Below, piece by piece: positions 1-15,500 of a stretch of DNA of 64,000 nt. The position numbers and the translations under genes are program-made. The notes under the pieces were generated by a model. It was not told the DNA's origin and did not search any database. It worked only from the letters and a program-made list of their open reading frames with translations. Origin of the DNA: Argopecten irradians. Taxonomy: Eukaryota; Mollusca; Bivalvia; Pectinida; Pectinidae. Each line of letters opens with the position of its first letter. Position 1 is the first letter of the stretch. Location of the stretch: assembly GCF_041381155.1 (NCBI RefSeq), contig NC_091144.1, positions 18,237,544-18,301,543 on the forward strand, given 5' to 3'.

Positions 1-3000
1 ATGGTAGAATCAAATATTCTTTATAGATGGAAAGTTCTTAAGGTGTTTTTTTTATAAAATTTGTGTGTGAATTATATGACCCTGGGTTCTCCCGTTATCC
101 CCTGGGGAGGGGGTCAAGTTTACTTTAGTTTATATAGGAAAAACATATTTATGAACATTATTTGCTCAATTTTCATAGGAAATGAGTCAAACTTGATTAG
201 AATTATTAGTCTGAGATATAGCATTTTAACATCCACATGCTCTTTTTTAAGTTTGTGGATTTTGGCGAATTCGCGACGTGAGCGAAATTAAAACCTCGGC
301 GAATAACAAAAGTAACTACTCAGTGTTGTTTGTCGGGAGATCGTGTTGCTGTCAATTGATTAAAATCTGGTTATAAAAATCACCCTAAAGGCGACAAGGA
401 TCCTATCTTTATAGTCAAATAGGTTTTATAAACATGCCCCATTGTATTGAGATTGCTCATGAGGAACCACGTAGAAGTGGTAATTATTAACCAGGTGGGT
501 TTGAGACAGAATTGGACATCACTGAAGGTTTTCATTGTGTCTCATGAAAAGTTCTGTCAACCTATATAGCTAGCTGGTCATATTTTCGTGGCTTGGGCTG
601 TAGACAGCGACGTCTATAGTATACCAGTATACGCTATAAAACGTCACATGGAGGCACAAAGGTGTCAAAATATTTATTGGTAATAAAATCATAGACATTT
701 ACCATCAATATGCTGCGAGGTAAAGGTAGATGGTTAGTGTTATACCGAACAACTATTGCTGAATTAGGTTTTGTCACGTTTTAACTCAACAACATAATTA
801 TAGTCATGACTATCTATCTTTTTTTTTAGGTTTGGTTGTTCCATGGTCTTATGTAGTAAATAGCAAAATCTGCATTGGAATAAATGATCTCCTCATTCGG
901 GGTGCAAATATAAACTCTTTTACATGTATTACATAACATGACACTCCACTTATGCAGTGGAGATTGGACAACATCATTACATTAATGGTTTTCTCAAAGT
1001 AGCTGCATCATACTCACCAGATTTAACTCGTTTATATTTATACTACTTCTTTTGATTTAAGCAGCTTGATAAACTTGAATACAGATGTTTTCCAGTAATG
1101 TCTTGGTAGATTGGACAACTAGCATAAAATGTAATTCATCTTCAATATCACGGTGAGGGCCACAAACCTTACAAATCCGGTTACTGATCATGACTCAATA
1201 CATAATGTATATGTAATGTACATTATATGCCGGTAACCTGATTGTTGTCATTTCAGTACGTGTGTATGCAATATATGATTAACATAATTATAAAATATAA
1301 TCATCCACCTGGTGTCGATATTAATAACACTTTGAAGAGTTTTCTGACATAGAAGACGATTTTTGACTGTAAAGGTACCTATTTTAGCGATAGTTTCATT
1401 TTTCACGAGGTCTTTGAAGTGCTAATTCATGTATCAAATATATTCCAAAGAGTAACAAAATTCGTTTGCATAAAACAGTATCTATAACTTCAATCTGCTT
1501 GCCATTACAGAACCATCAATCATTTTTATGTAATTGCCACTTAAAAAACTTTTTTTTCTACATTCACAGTTAGATTTCAGAATGGTAATGTAGGTTATAC
1601 GACATGTTTTGTGCATCCCTGGCAGACTCAGCAAACAGAAACAAGACATCAGCATACATCATATGAGAAAGAGGCTTACCTCAACAACCTGATAATAATT
1701 TACTCCATGTTCAATAAAATAATAAACACATAATCGGTTAACATAATTTCCCATTGAACGAGGTCCATATATCTTACAAACAATCTGAACACCTTCATAA
1801 TTTATAGTTACACATTATTCCATTTGGCGGTACACTGATTTAATAGTTTTGTGTATTGACAGCATTTTGTTAATGTGTCATTTTTATTTGATTACCTTGT
1901 CAATAATAGGTCAGTTAATGACATTTTACCTAAACCAATATTCTCAACTACGATTCGATACATTGTGAATAATACCTTGTTTAAGGATGAATAACGGTTA
2001 TACATATGTATGTCATCGAGTGGAATTGACACTGATATTTTTCACGAGTTCGAACATGTAATAGTTTCCATCTCATGAGATGAAATACAACTGGTATTCA
2101 TCAATAAACAAGGCTTATCACACTTATCACATTTTTTTCGTCTCTAGATCTATTCTAGGCCTAAAATAAGCCTTCTGATACTAGTATATGCAGATTTCAA
2201 TGGAATGAAAAACACGACATGTATTCTCACTATAAAATCGTATACTTTCACTGTAAACAATGTCACAACAACCACGATGAGACACGATATATCTTTATCT
2301 TTGTGTAAATATATTAACCGTTAATGTTTAGGACTTTTTGCGTTGTTTTATTGATTTAATGCAAATACTAATACTTTAGTTGAGATCAGGGCTAGGGAGA
2401 CGCTAACACTGTACAGATGTAAGAGATGTTTGATGCCTGAATGTTTGATTTACAGATGTCAAACTTTTCTATTGTATTACTGACTCCACATTACTGTAAT
2501 AAACCACTTTATTTTAACGAAATACAATTGTTTTCGCTCAATTTGGCGAGAGTGCTCGAAAAATAGATAAATATAAATGTTTCGCGAATAATTTGATAAA
2601 ACTAAACTTTTTACACATAATCCGCCTAATATCCAGTGATTTCGCCCTTGTAATATTTTTGCATATGTCACTAGTGTACTATGACCTGGAGCGATTTTTA
2701 TTGGCTGGAAATCTATTGTGACGTCAGACAGAAATAATAAAATAACGTCAGGAAAAAATGACGTGATGTCAGGATTACGAAGACGGCGGTACAAAATGGT
2801 GGCCTCTGTTTGATTTTCGGAATCCATTTTGATGTGGCATTCTATGTAATGTAGGTATTTGTAGATATGTGGAAAAAAAGTATTTTAAATTTGTGTTCAT
2901 TTCATATTAGATTTCTTGAAACTCGTCTCGAAGTTTTAATTTTTGCTCGCCAAGTTTCGCAAACATAAAAGCTTCTTAGACTCGTTTCACAAAATCTCAT

Positions 3001-3444
3001 ATGAAATGAACACTCATATAAGATCCTATATATGAATACATGATGGTCAGTAAGAGCATTTTAAATCATCGTGAATATATGTATTCGAGGATGTTGAAAA
3101 TAACGTAGACCCGAAATATTGTATCCGCGAAAATGAATCGGTTTACAGTATAAATAGTGAAGTGTATAAGGTTCTATGGATAATGTGTCTAGTCGGCTAT
3201 TGAAGCACACAATCGTTTGTCATTCATTACCCTATGCCTGAATGACATACATAGTGATGATTCCTCCCATGGAGGTGTGTAAGGTTGTCTGTGTGTATAT
3301 GATCACGGCATTGAGCTGATGACACTGTGACACCTTAGCCATGGCATGCATAAGTAAGTGTTCCCTTTTGAAGTAATGCGAGTTATTGTTTTCATATAAA
3401 ATCTATTTGAGTGCTGGGTTCAAAGAAACTATATCTGTAGCGCA
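1..3444. other. upstream region, no supported gene
   Basis: I see no convincing coding exon here. The sequence is AT-rich. Between about 2719 and 2771 on the plus strand there is a cluster of CRE-like octamers (TGACGTCA at 2719-2726, then TAACGTCA, TGACGTGA and TGATGTCA variants). This could be promoter-like for something outside or not recognised. A 116-codon minus-strand frame at 2477-2827 begins next to this cluster but resembles nothing I know and has no clear splice structure. Confidence 0.4.
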
Positions 3445-3546
3445 ATGGAACTGAATGGACAGGGATTTGTCGAAAAGGAGGAAGTCGATACCCAGGAAGG
3501 TGGCAGGGCAAACAAAGGATTCAACAGTGATAGCGAAATTATTAAG
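3445..3546 (+). CDS. alternative first coding exon 1a of SLC23 paralogue 1
   Basis: ATG at 3445 opens 34 codons (starting MELNGQGFVEKEEVDTQEGG) and ends at AAG|GTTAGT, phase 0, which fits the phase-0 acceptor of exon 9531. An AG at 3439-3440 just upstream could also be an acceptor from a non-coding 5' exon. The encoded segment is hydrophilic and acidic, as expected for a cytosolic N terminus. The intron to the common exon is about 6 kb. Confidence 0.6.
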
Positions 3547-6500
3547 GTTAGTAAATACAGGTAAAGTGTTAGTGTAGAACAAACAGAATTATTTTACAGC
3601 ATGCTTATTTCCTGGGACCCAAGGAGGCGTATGATGAATGTAGTGGTTTTTTTTATTAATGTCTTCATTGACTATAGTATGTACATGTATAACTGTACAA
3701 AGGGGCTACACTAAGGGTCCACGTGCATATGACTACATTGTAGTAGTGCGTTACATCCGTATCAGGTATCACTGGTATATCGTGTCCATGTTATATAACT
3801 ACTGATACCGATCTGACCTAGTTACCAGTTACAGCTATAGGCGTTAGAGCGGCGACAAAAGACAAAAGTTCTATGTGAAAAGCTCTCTAATTACATAAAA
3901 AACACCTTTATATGATGACATTTATTGATAAAAAGAAATTATAATCTAAAGGCCCACTACCTGTCCGAAAAGACTTTCAAGTTTTAAATTGGGAGCGTAA
4001 AATGAGATTGATAATGCTGTAGAATCTTGCATTTGTTTGGTATTGTAAATTCATCCTAGGCGATCAATATACATTTTTTTATATTATTATTGTTTATTTT
4101 TTTCGGAAAAGTAGTGGGCCTTAAAAATTTGAGCTCGTCATGATTAACAAAAACCCTGCGAAAGCTGATAACAGCGGGCTGATGATCGGTTACATTGTGA
4201 ATATCCGGTTATTGATATACAAATATCGACCTGTTTTCATGTGGATACGTTGATTTATCAACTCGAGGAAGTGATATTACCCGAGGCCGAAATAATATAC
4301 AAATACCGACCTGTTTTCAGGTGGATACGGTGATATATCAACTCGAGGAAGTGATATTACCCGTGGCCGAACTTACCTTTCGCTGTGGAATAGTTTGTGA
4401 ACTATTCCACGGGAAAGGGTAAACATTCAATAGTTGAAGGTAAATGTATAGACTGGTGAATATAGCTTAGCATGTAGTCAGAAATACATCCTCGTTCATT
4501 TAATCCAAGGAGAGGTGGATTAAAGATTAACCAAGGTACTTGTCAACGTTGTGATGTATTTGTAAACTTATTTTCAAGATACCGATATAAACAATTTTCA
4601 TCACTTTATTCCAAAATAAATCATTTCTTTCACAGCCATTGTATCCATAATCCAGAAAAGAATTCACTTTAATAAATCCAGAGGAGAGATATCAAGATTA
4701 CACATTCCATAAGACAAATGCAAAATTTTCTGCCAAAACACACTCTTTAGCCACATGATTTCACTTTTTTTGTGTGTAAATGTGCCGATAGTATTATGAT
4801 CCAAAATATTGGGGAATATTTTGTTGTTTTTTCTCTCTAAATTTTGATTACTGGGTAGCTCACTCAAAGGCCTGTGATGCACGGGGAAGACTTTTGCCCA
4901 AAACTCTTCCAATTTATATCCAAAAATCATCATTACTGTATTCCAAGCTACATACAGAGCTACATATCTATGGTCCTCCATGTTGAACAGCAAAAACTAA
5001 GCTGAGTAAATGTTTCAGTGATTACCATATAGTACATGTGCATGGATCTTTAAAAAAATCAAGCAAATCATGATTCTTGTTCTCCGTATGAGGTTGTGAA
5101 ATGAATCATGAATAGGTCTCATGGTTTAAATAGGTAGTAAAGGTTTACCTGGAGCTGTGGAATAGTTAAACAATATCTAATGTAATAGTGGAGAGTACCA
5201 GTGACATTTGGTGCCTTACGGGTCTCGAACAATTCGAATTCATTATTTTGACTATTCCACAGTTTGAGGTGTTACTCCTATACTTATAATATATTGACAA
5301 GAATTCAATAATGTTTTTTGCTTGACAAACACATAAAATTTAAAACCACATACATTTTAGGAACACTTTAGCAATTACACAAATGTATCTGTGTACCAAT
5401 TTCATGTTGGTAAAGAATTGTAAATACATTTAAAATCTACTGTATTGAAAGTGTTCATCTATACCTTAAGAAATCCAGGAATGATATCTTCTTTTCTTTT
5501 TTCTTTTCTTTAGTTCTCAAAACTTGCATTTTATGAAGAATGAAGTTTTTCCCTCCAACACTTCAACAGACACTGCAGCCATTTTGGATTCTGTCTGTTT
5601 TGACTGGAAAATTGAAGTCACATTACTTCTTATAAAGATATTTTAATTAATGACCATGAAAGAAATCTTAATGTTTTAAATATATACATATGTATTTTTT
5701 GACACACACAGAAATATTTGCCATTAGTTCCAATAGATACATGTAGAAAGCACCATCGTTATGATCATTCACTTTATATTGTAGTGGACATTATACTGTA
5801 CATACAGGTACCGATATAAGTAATGGCCATTGCAATTTTGTCCTGATTTGTTAAGGTCATTACATTCAAATTGCAATTGGTATACAGGCGCCAGTAAGTA
5901 ATGACCATTGCAACAAGGTCATAATTTGACCATTCACAACCATTAACATCGTTGTAAGTAATGGTCATAACAATACATTTACCTAACTTTAATAGTCACT
6001 ATTGTGAAAAATGATGGTCATTAAACAAATCGAAAACACATAAAAACGGCCATTATTTTGTTCATGTCTATTACTATGAAAAAAGTAATGAAAATGAACC
6101 AAAAATTTGAAGAAAACAAATATTAATATGCATATTAAACACAAAACCAGAAGATAAATATATAGAGTCAAAAATGCATTATACAGGATTCAAAACAATC
6201 ATATCGTCAAAGCGGGATCAATGTGGGGTTAATGACAAGCTACAAAACATTCATTATCTAATTACCCACACATGTATACATACATACACACAACTACCGA
6301 GAAGCTATCCAGTGTATCTCAGGTGCAAGTCAAGCGTAACATTCATTCATCAAAATCCATGTACACGTATATGTACAATTTATAATTCATTTTACATTTC
6401 CTCATCGCTATGACAATGGAATATTGAAACCAAATACATTTACGCTGGGCAGAGCTTTGTCCGAGTGTAGGGGTACAATTACTCGTTATAAGTTATAGGA

Positions 6501-9500
6501 CAGTCACGTGGATGTTGTCAACTTTTAGTACTGGCGTCATTGTTTTTGGGAAATATTTTCTCAAATAGAAATCATGATTGCTTCATCTTCCTAAAAGATG
6601 TCAGTATTTGAGAAAAAAATAGTGTAAAATAGTATGTTATGTACGGTTACTAAATACTAGTATGCATGTTGACAAAATCGGTAGGCCCTTGCTATGCATT
6701 TTTGTTTTGAGGTTTTTACACTAATTACATCTTAACAAAGAGTATCAACGGTATGCAAAACATGCATAAACTTTGTTTCAGTTCTATGCCATGCATGAGC
6801 AGCAGCTACACTTTTACTAGATTTATATGTGCTTTATATATGTGATATGTAAGTGGGATGTAGACACAAATATATACAAAACATCACCCTCTGATGCATA
6901 TCAAGGTCATTAACAGAAATATAAGGCCTCTGGCACACAGTTGCAGCAATATTGCAGCAATATAGCAGCAACAATGCTGCAATACATACTTTTCGTATGC
7001 AAAAGAGTTTGCCGCATACACTTGCCGCAACATAGCCGCGCATACTTGTCGCACCAAAGCTGCACACACTTGTCGCAATAAATATTGCAGCAATATAGCA
7101 GCAATACACTTTTCGTATGCAAATGAGTTTGCCACACCATAGCCACGCACACTTACCGCACCAAAGCAGCACACACATTTGCCGCACATAGTTGTGATAC
7201 CATAGCCGTTAGCTTCCTGGTATTTATTTAAACAAGTACAAAAGTATAAATATGAAAGTTTGAAAAATCACAAGAGTCATTCTTTTGATTCTTGGTACAT
7301 GTATGGACCTTCTATGCAATGACCTCTTGAATTCATTTGGTGATGAAACTGGTTCTAATCTTGATCAAGAATTACCTTGTCAGCATCAAATGAAAATTAT
7401 TGTTCCAGGAAACATGAATTAAATAAAGCTGTATACATGTACATATAAGTGTTTGTGACATGAAATGACTATAAACCAATCCTTTCAAAAACAAACCTTA
7501 AAAAACAAACCTTATCAAATCCAATGACAGACTACATCCACTTGTAACTTACAATTTGCAATATTGTGGCAATATAGCTGCAACAAAGTATTAGCTCATA
7601 AGTATGAACTGCATGTATTCGTTATTTAACAGCGTTGATTGATTTATTAAATGAGGACAACAGATCACTCCTCTATTTCACATATTTTATAGGGTGCATC
7701 TTTGTCGGTCTGAACTTATCATAATACAAAATTTGAATAAAATTGAATTAACAGCATAGGGGAGGATTGCTACAAAGCATGTTCGCAATTTAATTGTTTT
7801 GAATATTTATTTGGCTTTCGTGTTATCAAAATATTGTTTTGAAATACGTAGATTAGAATCACTTTCCGTACCATGTTATTACGTGTTTTCACATTACAGA
7901 GTTATCGGCCTTTACGGTACGAACTTGACGTCTTGATCTCTGAATACTATGACGTTACATTCATAAAAAGACAGGAGACCTATCCCCAAAGACAGATAAC
8001 TTTGCATGCAAATAAAGAATGATTTATTACATAACAACGATATTTAGTATAACTCTGAAGACACACGACTCGCTCTTCTTTTTGTAGTTAGTGTAGTATA
8101 TAATAACTGTACATGTTTGATTAATAGTATTGTACCGATAATGTATTTCACAAAATTTTATTTTTATCATACTGATAGGAAAGACATGTTTAGCACATCG
8201 TGTTGCTTTTTCGAACCATTGATCTGTTGATTAAACATTATTATTATAACCCAAGTACAAAATATAGTAAACTAATTACCCTTATTTCCTTCCATATTAG
8301 ATATCCTATGGTTTTCTATCACTGTTGATCTGATATTATTAACCAACTTATTTCACCGGTGCGAATCACGAAACAATTTGTAATGCGAAACAGTATGTAA
8401 CACTACATTGGTTTAGAGAATAGCTACTTTGATGTATACCAAGGATTGCTTGGTGGTCAAATACATATCGCGGGGATGAAGTGTCAGGACCCTATATCTC
8501 GTCTTATCGTGATAATACTGACTTTGGTTGAACAGGGTCCAGTTTGACTTCGGTCTGGGCAGGGTTCAGGCTGACCTCTGGCTGGACAGGGTCCAGTCCA
8601 TATAACTGATAGATTATATTGTAAATACATTTTACTTATCTCTTATAACCAGCATGGCCGACACTACTGCACAGGAAAATAAGGAAGCCTTGTTGGGAAA
8701 AGTAGGTCGAAATTACTATTTTAGCACATCGATATATGTTTTCTTGTCTTCAGTCATATAACATTCGGTTCAAATCTGATTTTTTTTTAATTTCAGCTCA
8801 ATTACATGTACTACATGCTAAATTGCCGTGAAATTATATTTTGATGTAATAACATCATTGAGTTATGGTAATTTAAAAGTGTTCGATAGGCTTTCCCCTT
8901 GGATTTTGCATATTCTTAATTCATTGTATGCTATAAATTTTATACAAAGGTAGGGTTTTATTAATATGTTGACTTGATGCACTAGAATTCACAATCCTAG
9001 CAAATTATTCTCCATTTACATCTGGCAAATGATTTGGAATTATGAATTATCATAATACTAATACATGACATAGTACCTTAAATTGTAACTGTTTCTGTCA
9101 AAGTCCGCAACAGAAGTGTCCAAATTTTACCTACAAAAAAGTACACGAGGGTAGTATATTTTTCATTGAAACAATCTCTCATCAAATTCTACTGAAAACA
9201 TCACTATGTGATAAGAGACATATCCTGCATGAGTTAAGATGGAAAGTATCAAGATCTGCACAGCATGCACACGAATTTGTTGAAAACTGTATACGTATAA
9301 TTTGCTCTTGACCTACGTCTGTGAATGTTTTTGGTATACGTATAATTTGCTCTTGACCTACGTCTGTGAATGTTTTTGTGTGAACCTTGCCTGCTCGTTT
9401 GTTGGGGAAAAGATGATTTTTAAGGATTTTAGTTTCTCTTTGTCATACGATGGTAAGTTATGACTATTTGCGTAGGAGGGATTACATACTTATGCTGAGA

Positions 9501-12500
9501 TATTTATCGCACATTCAATATGCTTTGTAGGAGCTTTCTCACCAGGGCAAGGCTGATATCAACAGTCAATTAGATGGTGGACGGAGAAGAGTATCCTATG
9601 CTTCCGAAAACAATAGGAAAACGTCACAGGAAATCAACCTCCCTACTAAACGTGTAAACATAGAATATGAAACAGACTCCCCGGAGAAGCCTTTCCTATA
9701 TAGTGTTAGTGAAACACCGCCCGTACATATGCTGCTTCTGATAGGATTCCAGGTGAGCGGTTAATGTCATCATACCTGTATCATAAAAATTCGTTTTGTT
9801 TCTCAAATGCCCGTCGGACTTGATCTTGTTTAAAACAGTGTATACCTTTAGTGCATAACGATATTGTCAACCATTTTTTTATATTATTACAGCTATACGA
9901 GCATAATAATTCATATCAATTTAAAATTTGTGTCCAACGTCTACATTTTTGTTTGTTTTACAAACACATTGTTTTCAACCCCTGTTGATGATTATTTGAA
10001 ATAAAAGTGCCATGTGTTGATATGTGGTCAATTGATAGTGCAATTGTTCAGAATTCTATGTAAAACAGTATTACTTCTCATTAAACCTAGAAAAATAGTA
10101 ATACAGACCCATCAACAGCTGTATGTTGTTTGGTTGTGAAACTCGGTCTACATATTGTATAATCAGTATTTAATGATTTTAAAGCACTTATTCCATGTAT
10201 ATGTAGTGTTTTTATTTTCTTAGTGTCGTTTGACCTTTGCAGCATGCCCTACTATCTCTGTCCGGATCACTAGCCGTCGTCCTCATCGCCGCTGACGTCA
10301 TTTGCGCCAAGGATAACGCGGAGTTCGTGTCGCAAATGCTTAGCTCCACACTCCTCGTAAATGGGGTGTCGACAATTCTGATGGTAACAATAGGTGCTAG
10401 GCAAGTAACTATGCGTAAAATACCCTTATGGTCGTCACATAACTACTAGCCAAGCAACTCTGTGTTACTCTATGAAATCCATATGATGGCCATTTTGATA
10501 AATCAAATAAAAACTACAAATCAAAACTCAATGATCACCATAAGTGCTAAGACAACTAACTACGAGCTAACAATTCTAATAGTCACCATGAATAGAAGGC
10601 AAATAATTACATCTTGAAAACTGAAGACTACCTCACCATGGCCATAATGTTTACTTTCATCTATTGATAACTCTCGAAAATGAACTTTGTGCCGTAGAAA
10701 GATGTATTGATTGTATGATAGAAATTTAGTAATACTAGTACAAAGGGCAATTTAAATTTACATCGTAGATTTAAGAAAAGATATAATCATTGGACTTCCG
10801 TTCAACAAAGAAAGACAACACTCTAAATGCGGTAAAAATTCATTTAGATTGCCACTGTATCAAGGAGCCTATGGGGGATATATCATCCCATTACTGACAC
10901 TGATGCAGATAGACCCCACCCGATGTACGGTCACATCCCCGTCAGCCACACCCCACAACTCTACTCTAGGTACGTGCAAATTGTAGGTGGTAGCTGTTAT
11001 AGGATAATTAAAATGGATATACATTGTATTTTTGAAATGCTTTAAACTTATATCCACTGTCTTATCGTACAAAATATAACAACACAGTTACTGTTTAAAA
11101 GCCAATTATTGATTAACACTTCTCTGTTACAGCAGCTAGTCTTTTTTATAATTTAGAAATTCTTTGTATTGTCTTGTTTTATTGACCGATTTTAGTTATT
11201 CACAATATTTTAAACAAACATATTTTTACGAAAGTGAATTACTATCAACTATATAATAACATCGTACCCAATGTATTGATCGTGTAACTTTCAATTTCAG
11301 GGTTTGACTCAAGTTCACAAGCTTCATTTAATGAAGAACAATCAAAGAAAGATCTCATCTTGACATATTTCAATGAGGTATGTATCGACACCCTTACATG
11401 TAATATGCATGCTGCAATACCTAATACCATTTTCGGAGTACCTTGTAAAAGAAAACACATTTACCAGTTTATTAATAAATGGAAGGTACCGTTGAAACAC
11501 ACTTGGTATCATCTACATTCCATGACTAGATCTCAAAAGTGATGTCTGCTGCCAGTCTACCTGAGAACTTATCCGCTTGAACATTTCTTTACTCCCGGAT
11601 AAAAATCATGTACCTCGCCAAACGCCACACAGAATTACTCACATCAACAGAAGTGACAATAAATGTATATTTAGATATTAAGATCAAACATTAATAGCAT
11701 TACTTCTTTGATATAATACCTGCCCAATTTGTTCGACATTTGTGGCTACCAGAACGTCTCAGCAGATACACGGATTCTAATAAATGAATAACTTTTAATT
11801 TATTTGGTTTTGGCCTCAGATACAAGGATGCCTTATGATCGTAGGCGCTATCCACTTCCTTGTGGGCGCCACAGGTCTGGTGGGAGTATTACTAAGATTC
11901 GTCGGGCCAATCACCATTGTTCCCAGTATATTACTACTGGGAATTTACGTAGCGGAACCGGTGATGGCATTCGTTGTCCCTCACTGGGGGATGTCCCTTC
12001 TGTAAGTTTGTATATATCTTTATTATCTCCTATTGAGTCACCATATTACTCTAGAATGTGGGGTTATCACCGTTCGTTTGTCTTTAGCCAGTATCCTTAA
12101 GCTTATCTGTACACATAAAGATTAGTCGATAATCTATGCGCGTTTGATTATATCATAGAGTACAATCAAGAATTTATATACATTGCATTAAGAATTAATA
12201 TTATTGTGCATAAAACGTTGCACGGCTTCAGTTTTGCAAATAAAGAACATTTTGGCTATCATGCAATTGTTCCTCTTTACATTGATATACTTTTTGAACC
12301 GATTACGTACCGTTGTTGTAACATCATCAGTTTATTGTTGTATCTCTAAAAACACCAATTCAAATTGAAAAAAGGAACACATAACGCAAATTTGTAAATA
12401 TTTCATTTGTATTTCTCTTGGATATAAAGATATACCGGTTTCGAACTTGTATTGCTAAAATGCGATATAATTCATCGGCTGAACGTATGTTGTTAAAAAC

Positions 12501-15500
12501 AGGACATGTGCGATTGGATTCATTCTGGCGTTTTACCTCTCTAAGTGGAAAATGCCTATCCCGATGTGGACACCAACAAAAGGATTCCACGTCATCCGCT
12601 ATCCCTTCCACCAGATATATGCTGTGAGTTTTACCTTTGATCACACGATTACAAAAAATTCTCAAATTGGTTTAGTTATACCCTTCTCTTCCATATTTTG
12701 TTTGAACACTATTAGCCACGACATCATGAGAGAGCATTAAAAAGATTTAAGAACTATCATTCCATGGCAACAATAATCGCGATTTATTATTTTTCAAATA
12801 CAGGGGGTTTGTTTTTGATGACATTTACACGTATATACATAATGTACAAGTTCGGACACTCGGGTTACCACCATGGACTACTAGAAGCTAAAAGCATACC
12901 GATATAACTACGTGATAAGTTTGTCATCATTTTTCATAATGGAGGTATTTTGCATTGAGTCCATCCTCGGTATATACATCCATGAACTATATCATATTAA
13001 AACTAAACCATTTCAGGGGAAATACTTAGTACAATTACCAATCATAGGCATATAGATAACAACACCATTAAGGGAACCTTATTTAATTTTTATGTACATG
13101 TACATTAAAAAACAAACTAACTATCATATCTGTTGTTATACAGAACCTTCAGTTTTGCTATGATATAGTCTAGTGGCGGACAAAACGACAGTGATAACAA
13201 CTCCTGGAGTACCTAAGATGCGTTTAGGCATCTATGTACAGAATCTTATCAATACCACAAATAATGAAGTAGACCTAATGAGTATAGTTTTATTGACGTT
13301 TTCACTAACCGTCGATCACGTTTCACTCATGATCAGCGACAATGCTTATGTTGGTTTTCTGTGAAATGAATTTATTTGACAGTTATTCATTTGTACATAA
13401 TTATTATGAATGTTACTGATTCTTCTTTGCAGATCCTCATAGCGGTCATTATCTCCTGGTTGATCAGCTTGATTATAACAGAGGCAGGTGGTTTTACGGA
13501 CGATCCGACAGACAAAGCTTACCAGGCAAGGACTGACGCAAGACTGGAGTCTATCACGAGCGCTAAATGGTTCTTCATGCCCTATCCTGGTCAGTGTAAG
13601 TGTGGCAAAACAACAGAATACTTGTATTTATTTATTATGTACAATTTGAAGAACTTTCTGCTTACAGTAATGTAATATTTGGACATAACGAGACTATTAA
13701 ATACTTCGTTATTTATCAAAATATTTAACGCGCCTTGATTATCACTTTTAATAGCTGGTCTTGCTTCGTGCGTCAGTTGAAATTATTCTAGATTCGAAGG
13801 TTGATAAAACTTAATATGATATCAAGATAAGACAAGTAAATGTTGATTGTCCACATAAACGTAAAGAATGTATGATTTACAGGATTGTACGGGACTCCCT
13901 CCTTCAGTTCAACTGTCTTTGTCGGGTTTCTTATTGCGACTTTCATTTCTATCCTCGACTCGATTGGAGATTACTATGCATGTGCAGCTACTTGCCGCGT
14001 TCCACCTCCTCCATCATTTGCCGTAAACAGGGGTATAGCTGTAGAAGGGTTCTGTACAATATTATCAGGGTTACTGGGCTGTCCCCAAGCAACCACTACA
14101 TACGGAGCTAATATAGGAGCTATCGGAATCACAAGGGTATGTTTACACAAATACAGGATTCTGCTAAAAGATTTTGTGTATGAAGTTTTATCTGACCCAT
14201 TGAAAATGAAGCAAACAAAATGAAAACACATCTCCTAATCCCTTGCTGTATGCTTGCAAACATTTTCGGACAAATATATTCGCACAAACTTCTATAATAA
14301 ATGTGCGCATCCCATACAAAATGAATGCAGTCGTGAACGATGTGACTTTTAAAGTGAAATCAAGTCTTAAGGATGCATTCTTCTGAGGTTTCAGTCCCGT
14401 TGAAGTCTCGTTTCGACAAAGATCAAAAAAATTATGAGATTTTCAAATACAATTTATCAATATCTGTAGCAAGTTGCCAGTTGCAAATTTTGTCAAAAAA
14501 TTACAGTTCTCACTTCAGCAGATTTTTTTTTATACGGAGATTTTAAGAAATGGCCCATTTGGCGGCCATTTTGAAATTTTGTCTTTTTTCGCTTCAAGTA
14601 GAGCCACAGTTTTACCATTTTCATCACTGCACCGGCATTTTTAGCTGTATTGAGCTAATTTTTGCTGTAAATCTTTACTTGGTTCGTGATAATTAAAATA
14701 TTGAGCATTAATGTATGAAATGATTCACTTTTTTCACTTTATTTTTACATTTAATGGTAATTTGAGCACTTTTAATTTTTACTCTAAAATACTGAAAAAT
14801 AACAAATATTCAAGTGGGGCAAAAAAGTAAGCACACGGACCCCCCATTTTTCTGCCTGATTCTGAAAGAACAACCCTTTTTCTATTGATATGCAAAATAT
14901 TAACAAAAGTTTAATACCAGAACTTTTTCTATAAAGGGTTAGATTTGGCAAAAATGGCTGAAAATGGTGCATTTTGTAGCTCAAAATTAAGGGGTAGGGG
15001 TAGCATATCTTGTTATTCTGAGAAAAAATATTAGTCTTTTTGATCAAAACTGGTACATTTTAAAAGAAGACTACTAGAAAATAAATTCTACAAACATAAA
15101 TACATATCAAACACCTCATTAGGAAATTATGGCTTTAATATCTTGTGTATATGGTCAAAACGGCAAAATTCCCATAAAATCCAATATTTTGTCAACTAGG
15201 TATCTTTGAGTGACAGTAGCTCAAAAACGAGCACACGGACATATGTTTTTCTTTCATTTACTTTCATGGTATGAAATCCTCCTTCCAAAAATCTATATGA
15301 GAAAAAAAGTTAAATACAAGAAAATTTTGACTTCTCAGAGGAGTACATCCTTAAGTGAATTAAGTGATCAATTCAAACATTGTCATCAACAACAACGAGA
15401 AAAATTTCGCAAGTTCAGAGTCGATTTACAATATCCTTAGACTTTATGTTGAGAAGCCATTTGTTAAATTAAAGGAATTCAGAAAGTTTTGAATAGAATA

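Noticed and set aside
2477-2827. 116-codon minus-strand frame next to a CRE-like cluster
   Set aside because: No recognisable similarity, AT-driven composition and no supporting splice sites.
6834-7189. Three overlapping Cys-rich minus-strand frames
   Set aside because: They come from the 120-bp GCAGCAATAT-rich tandem repeat.
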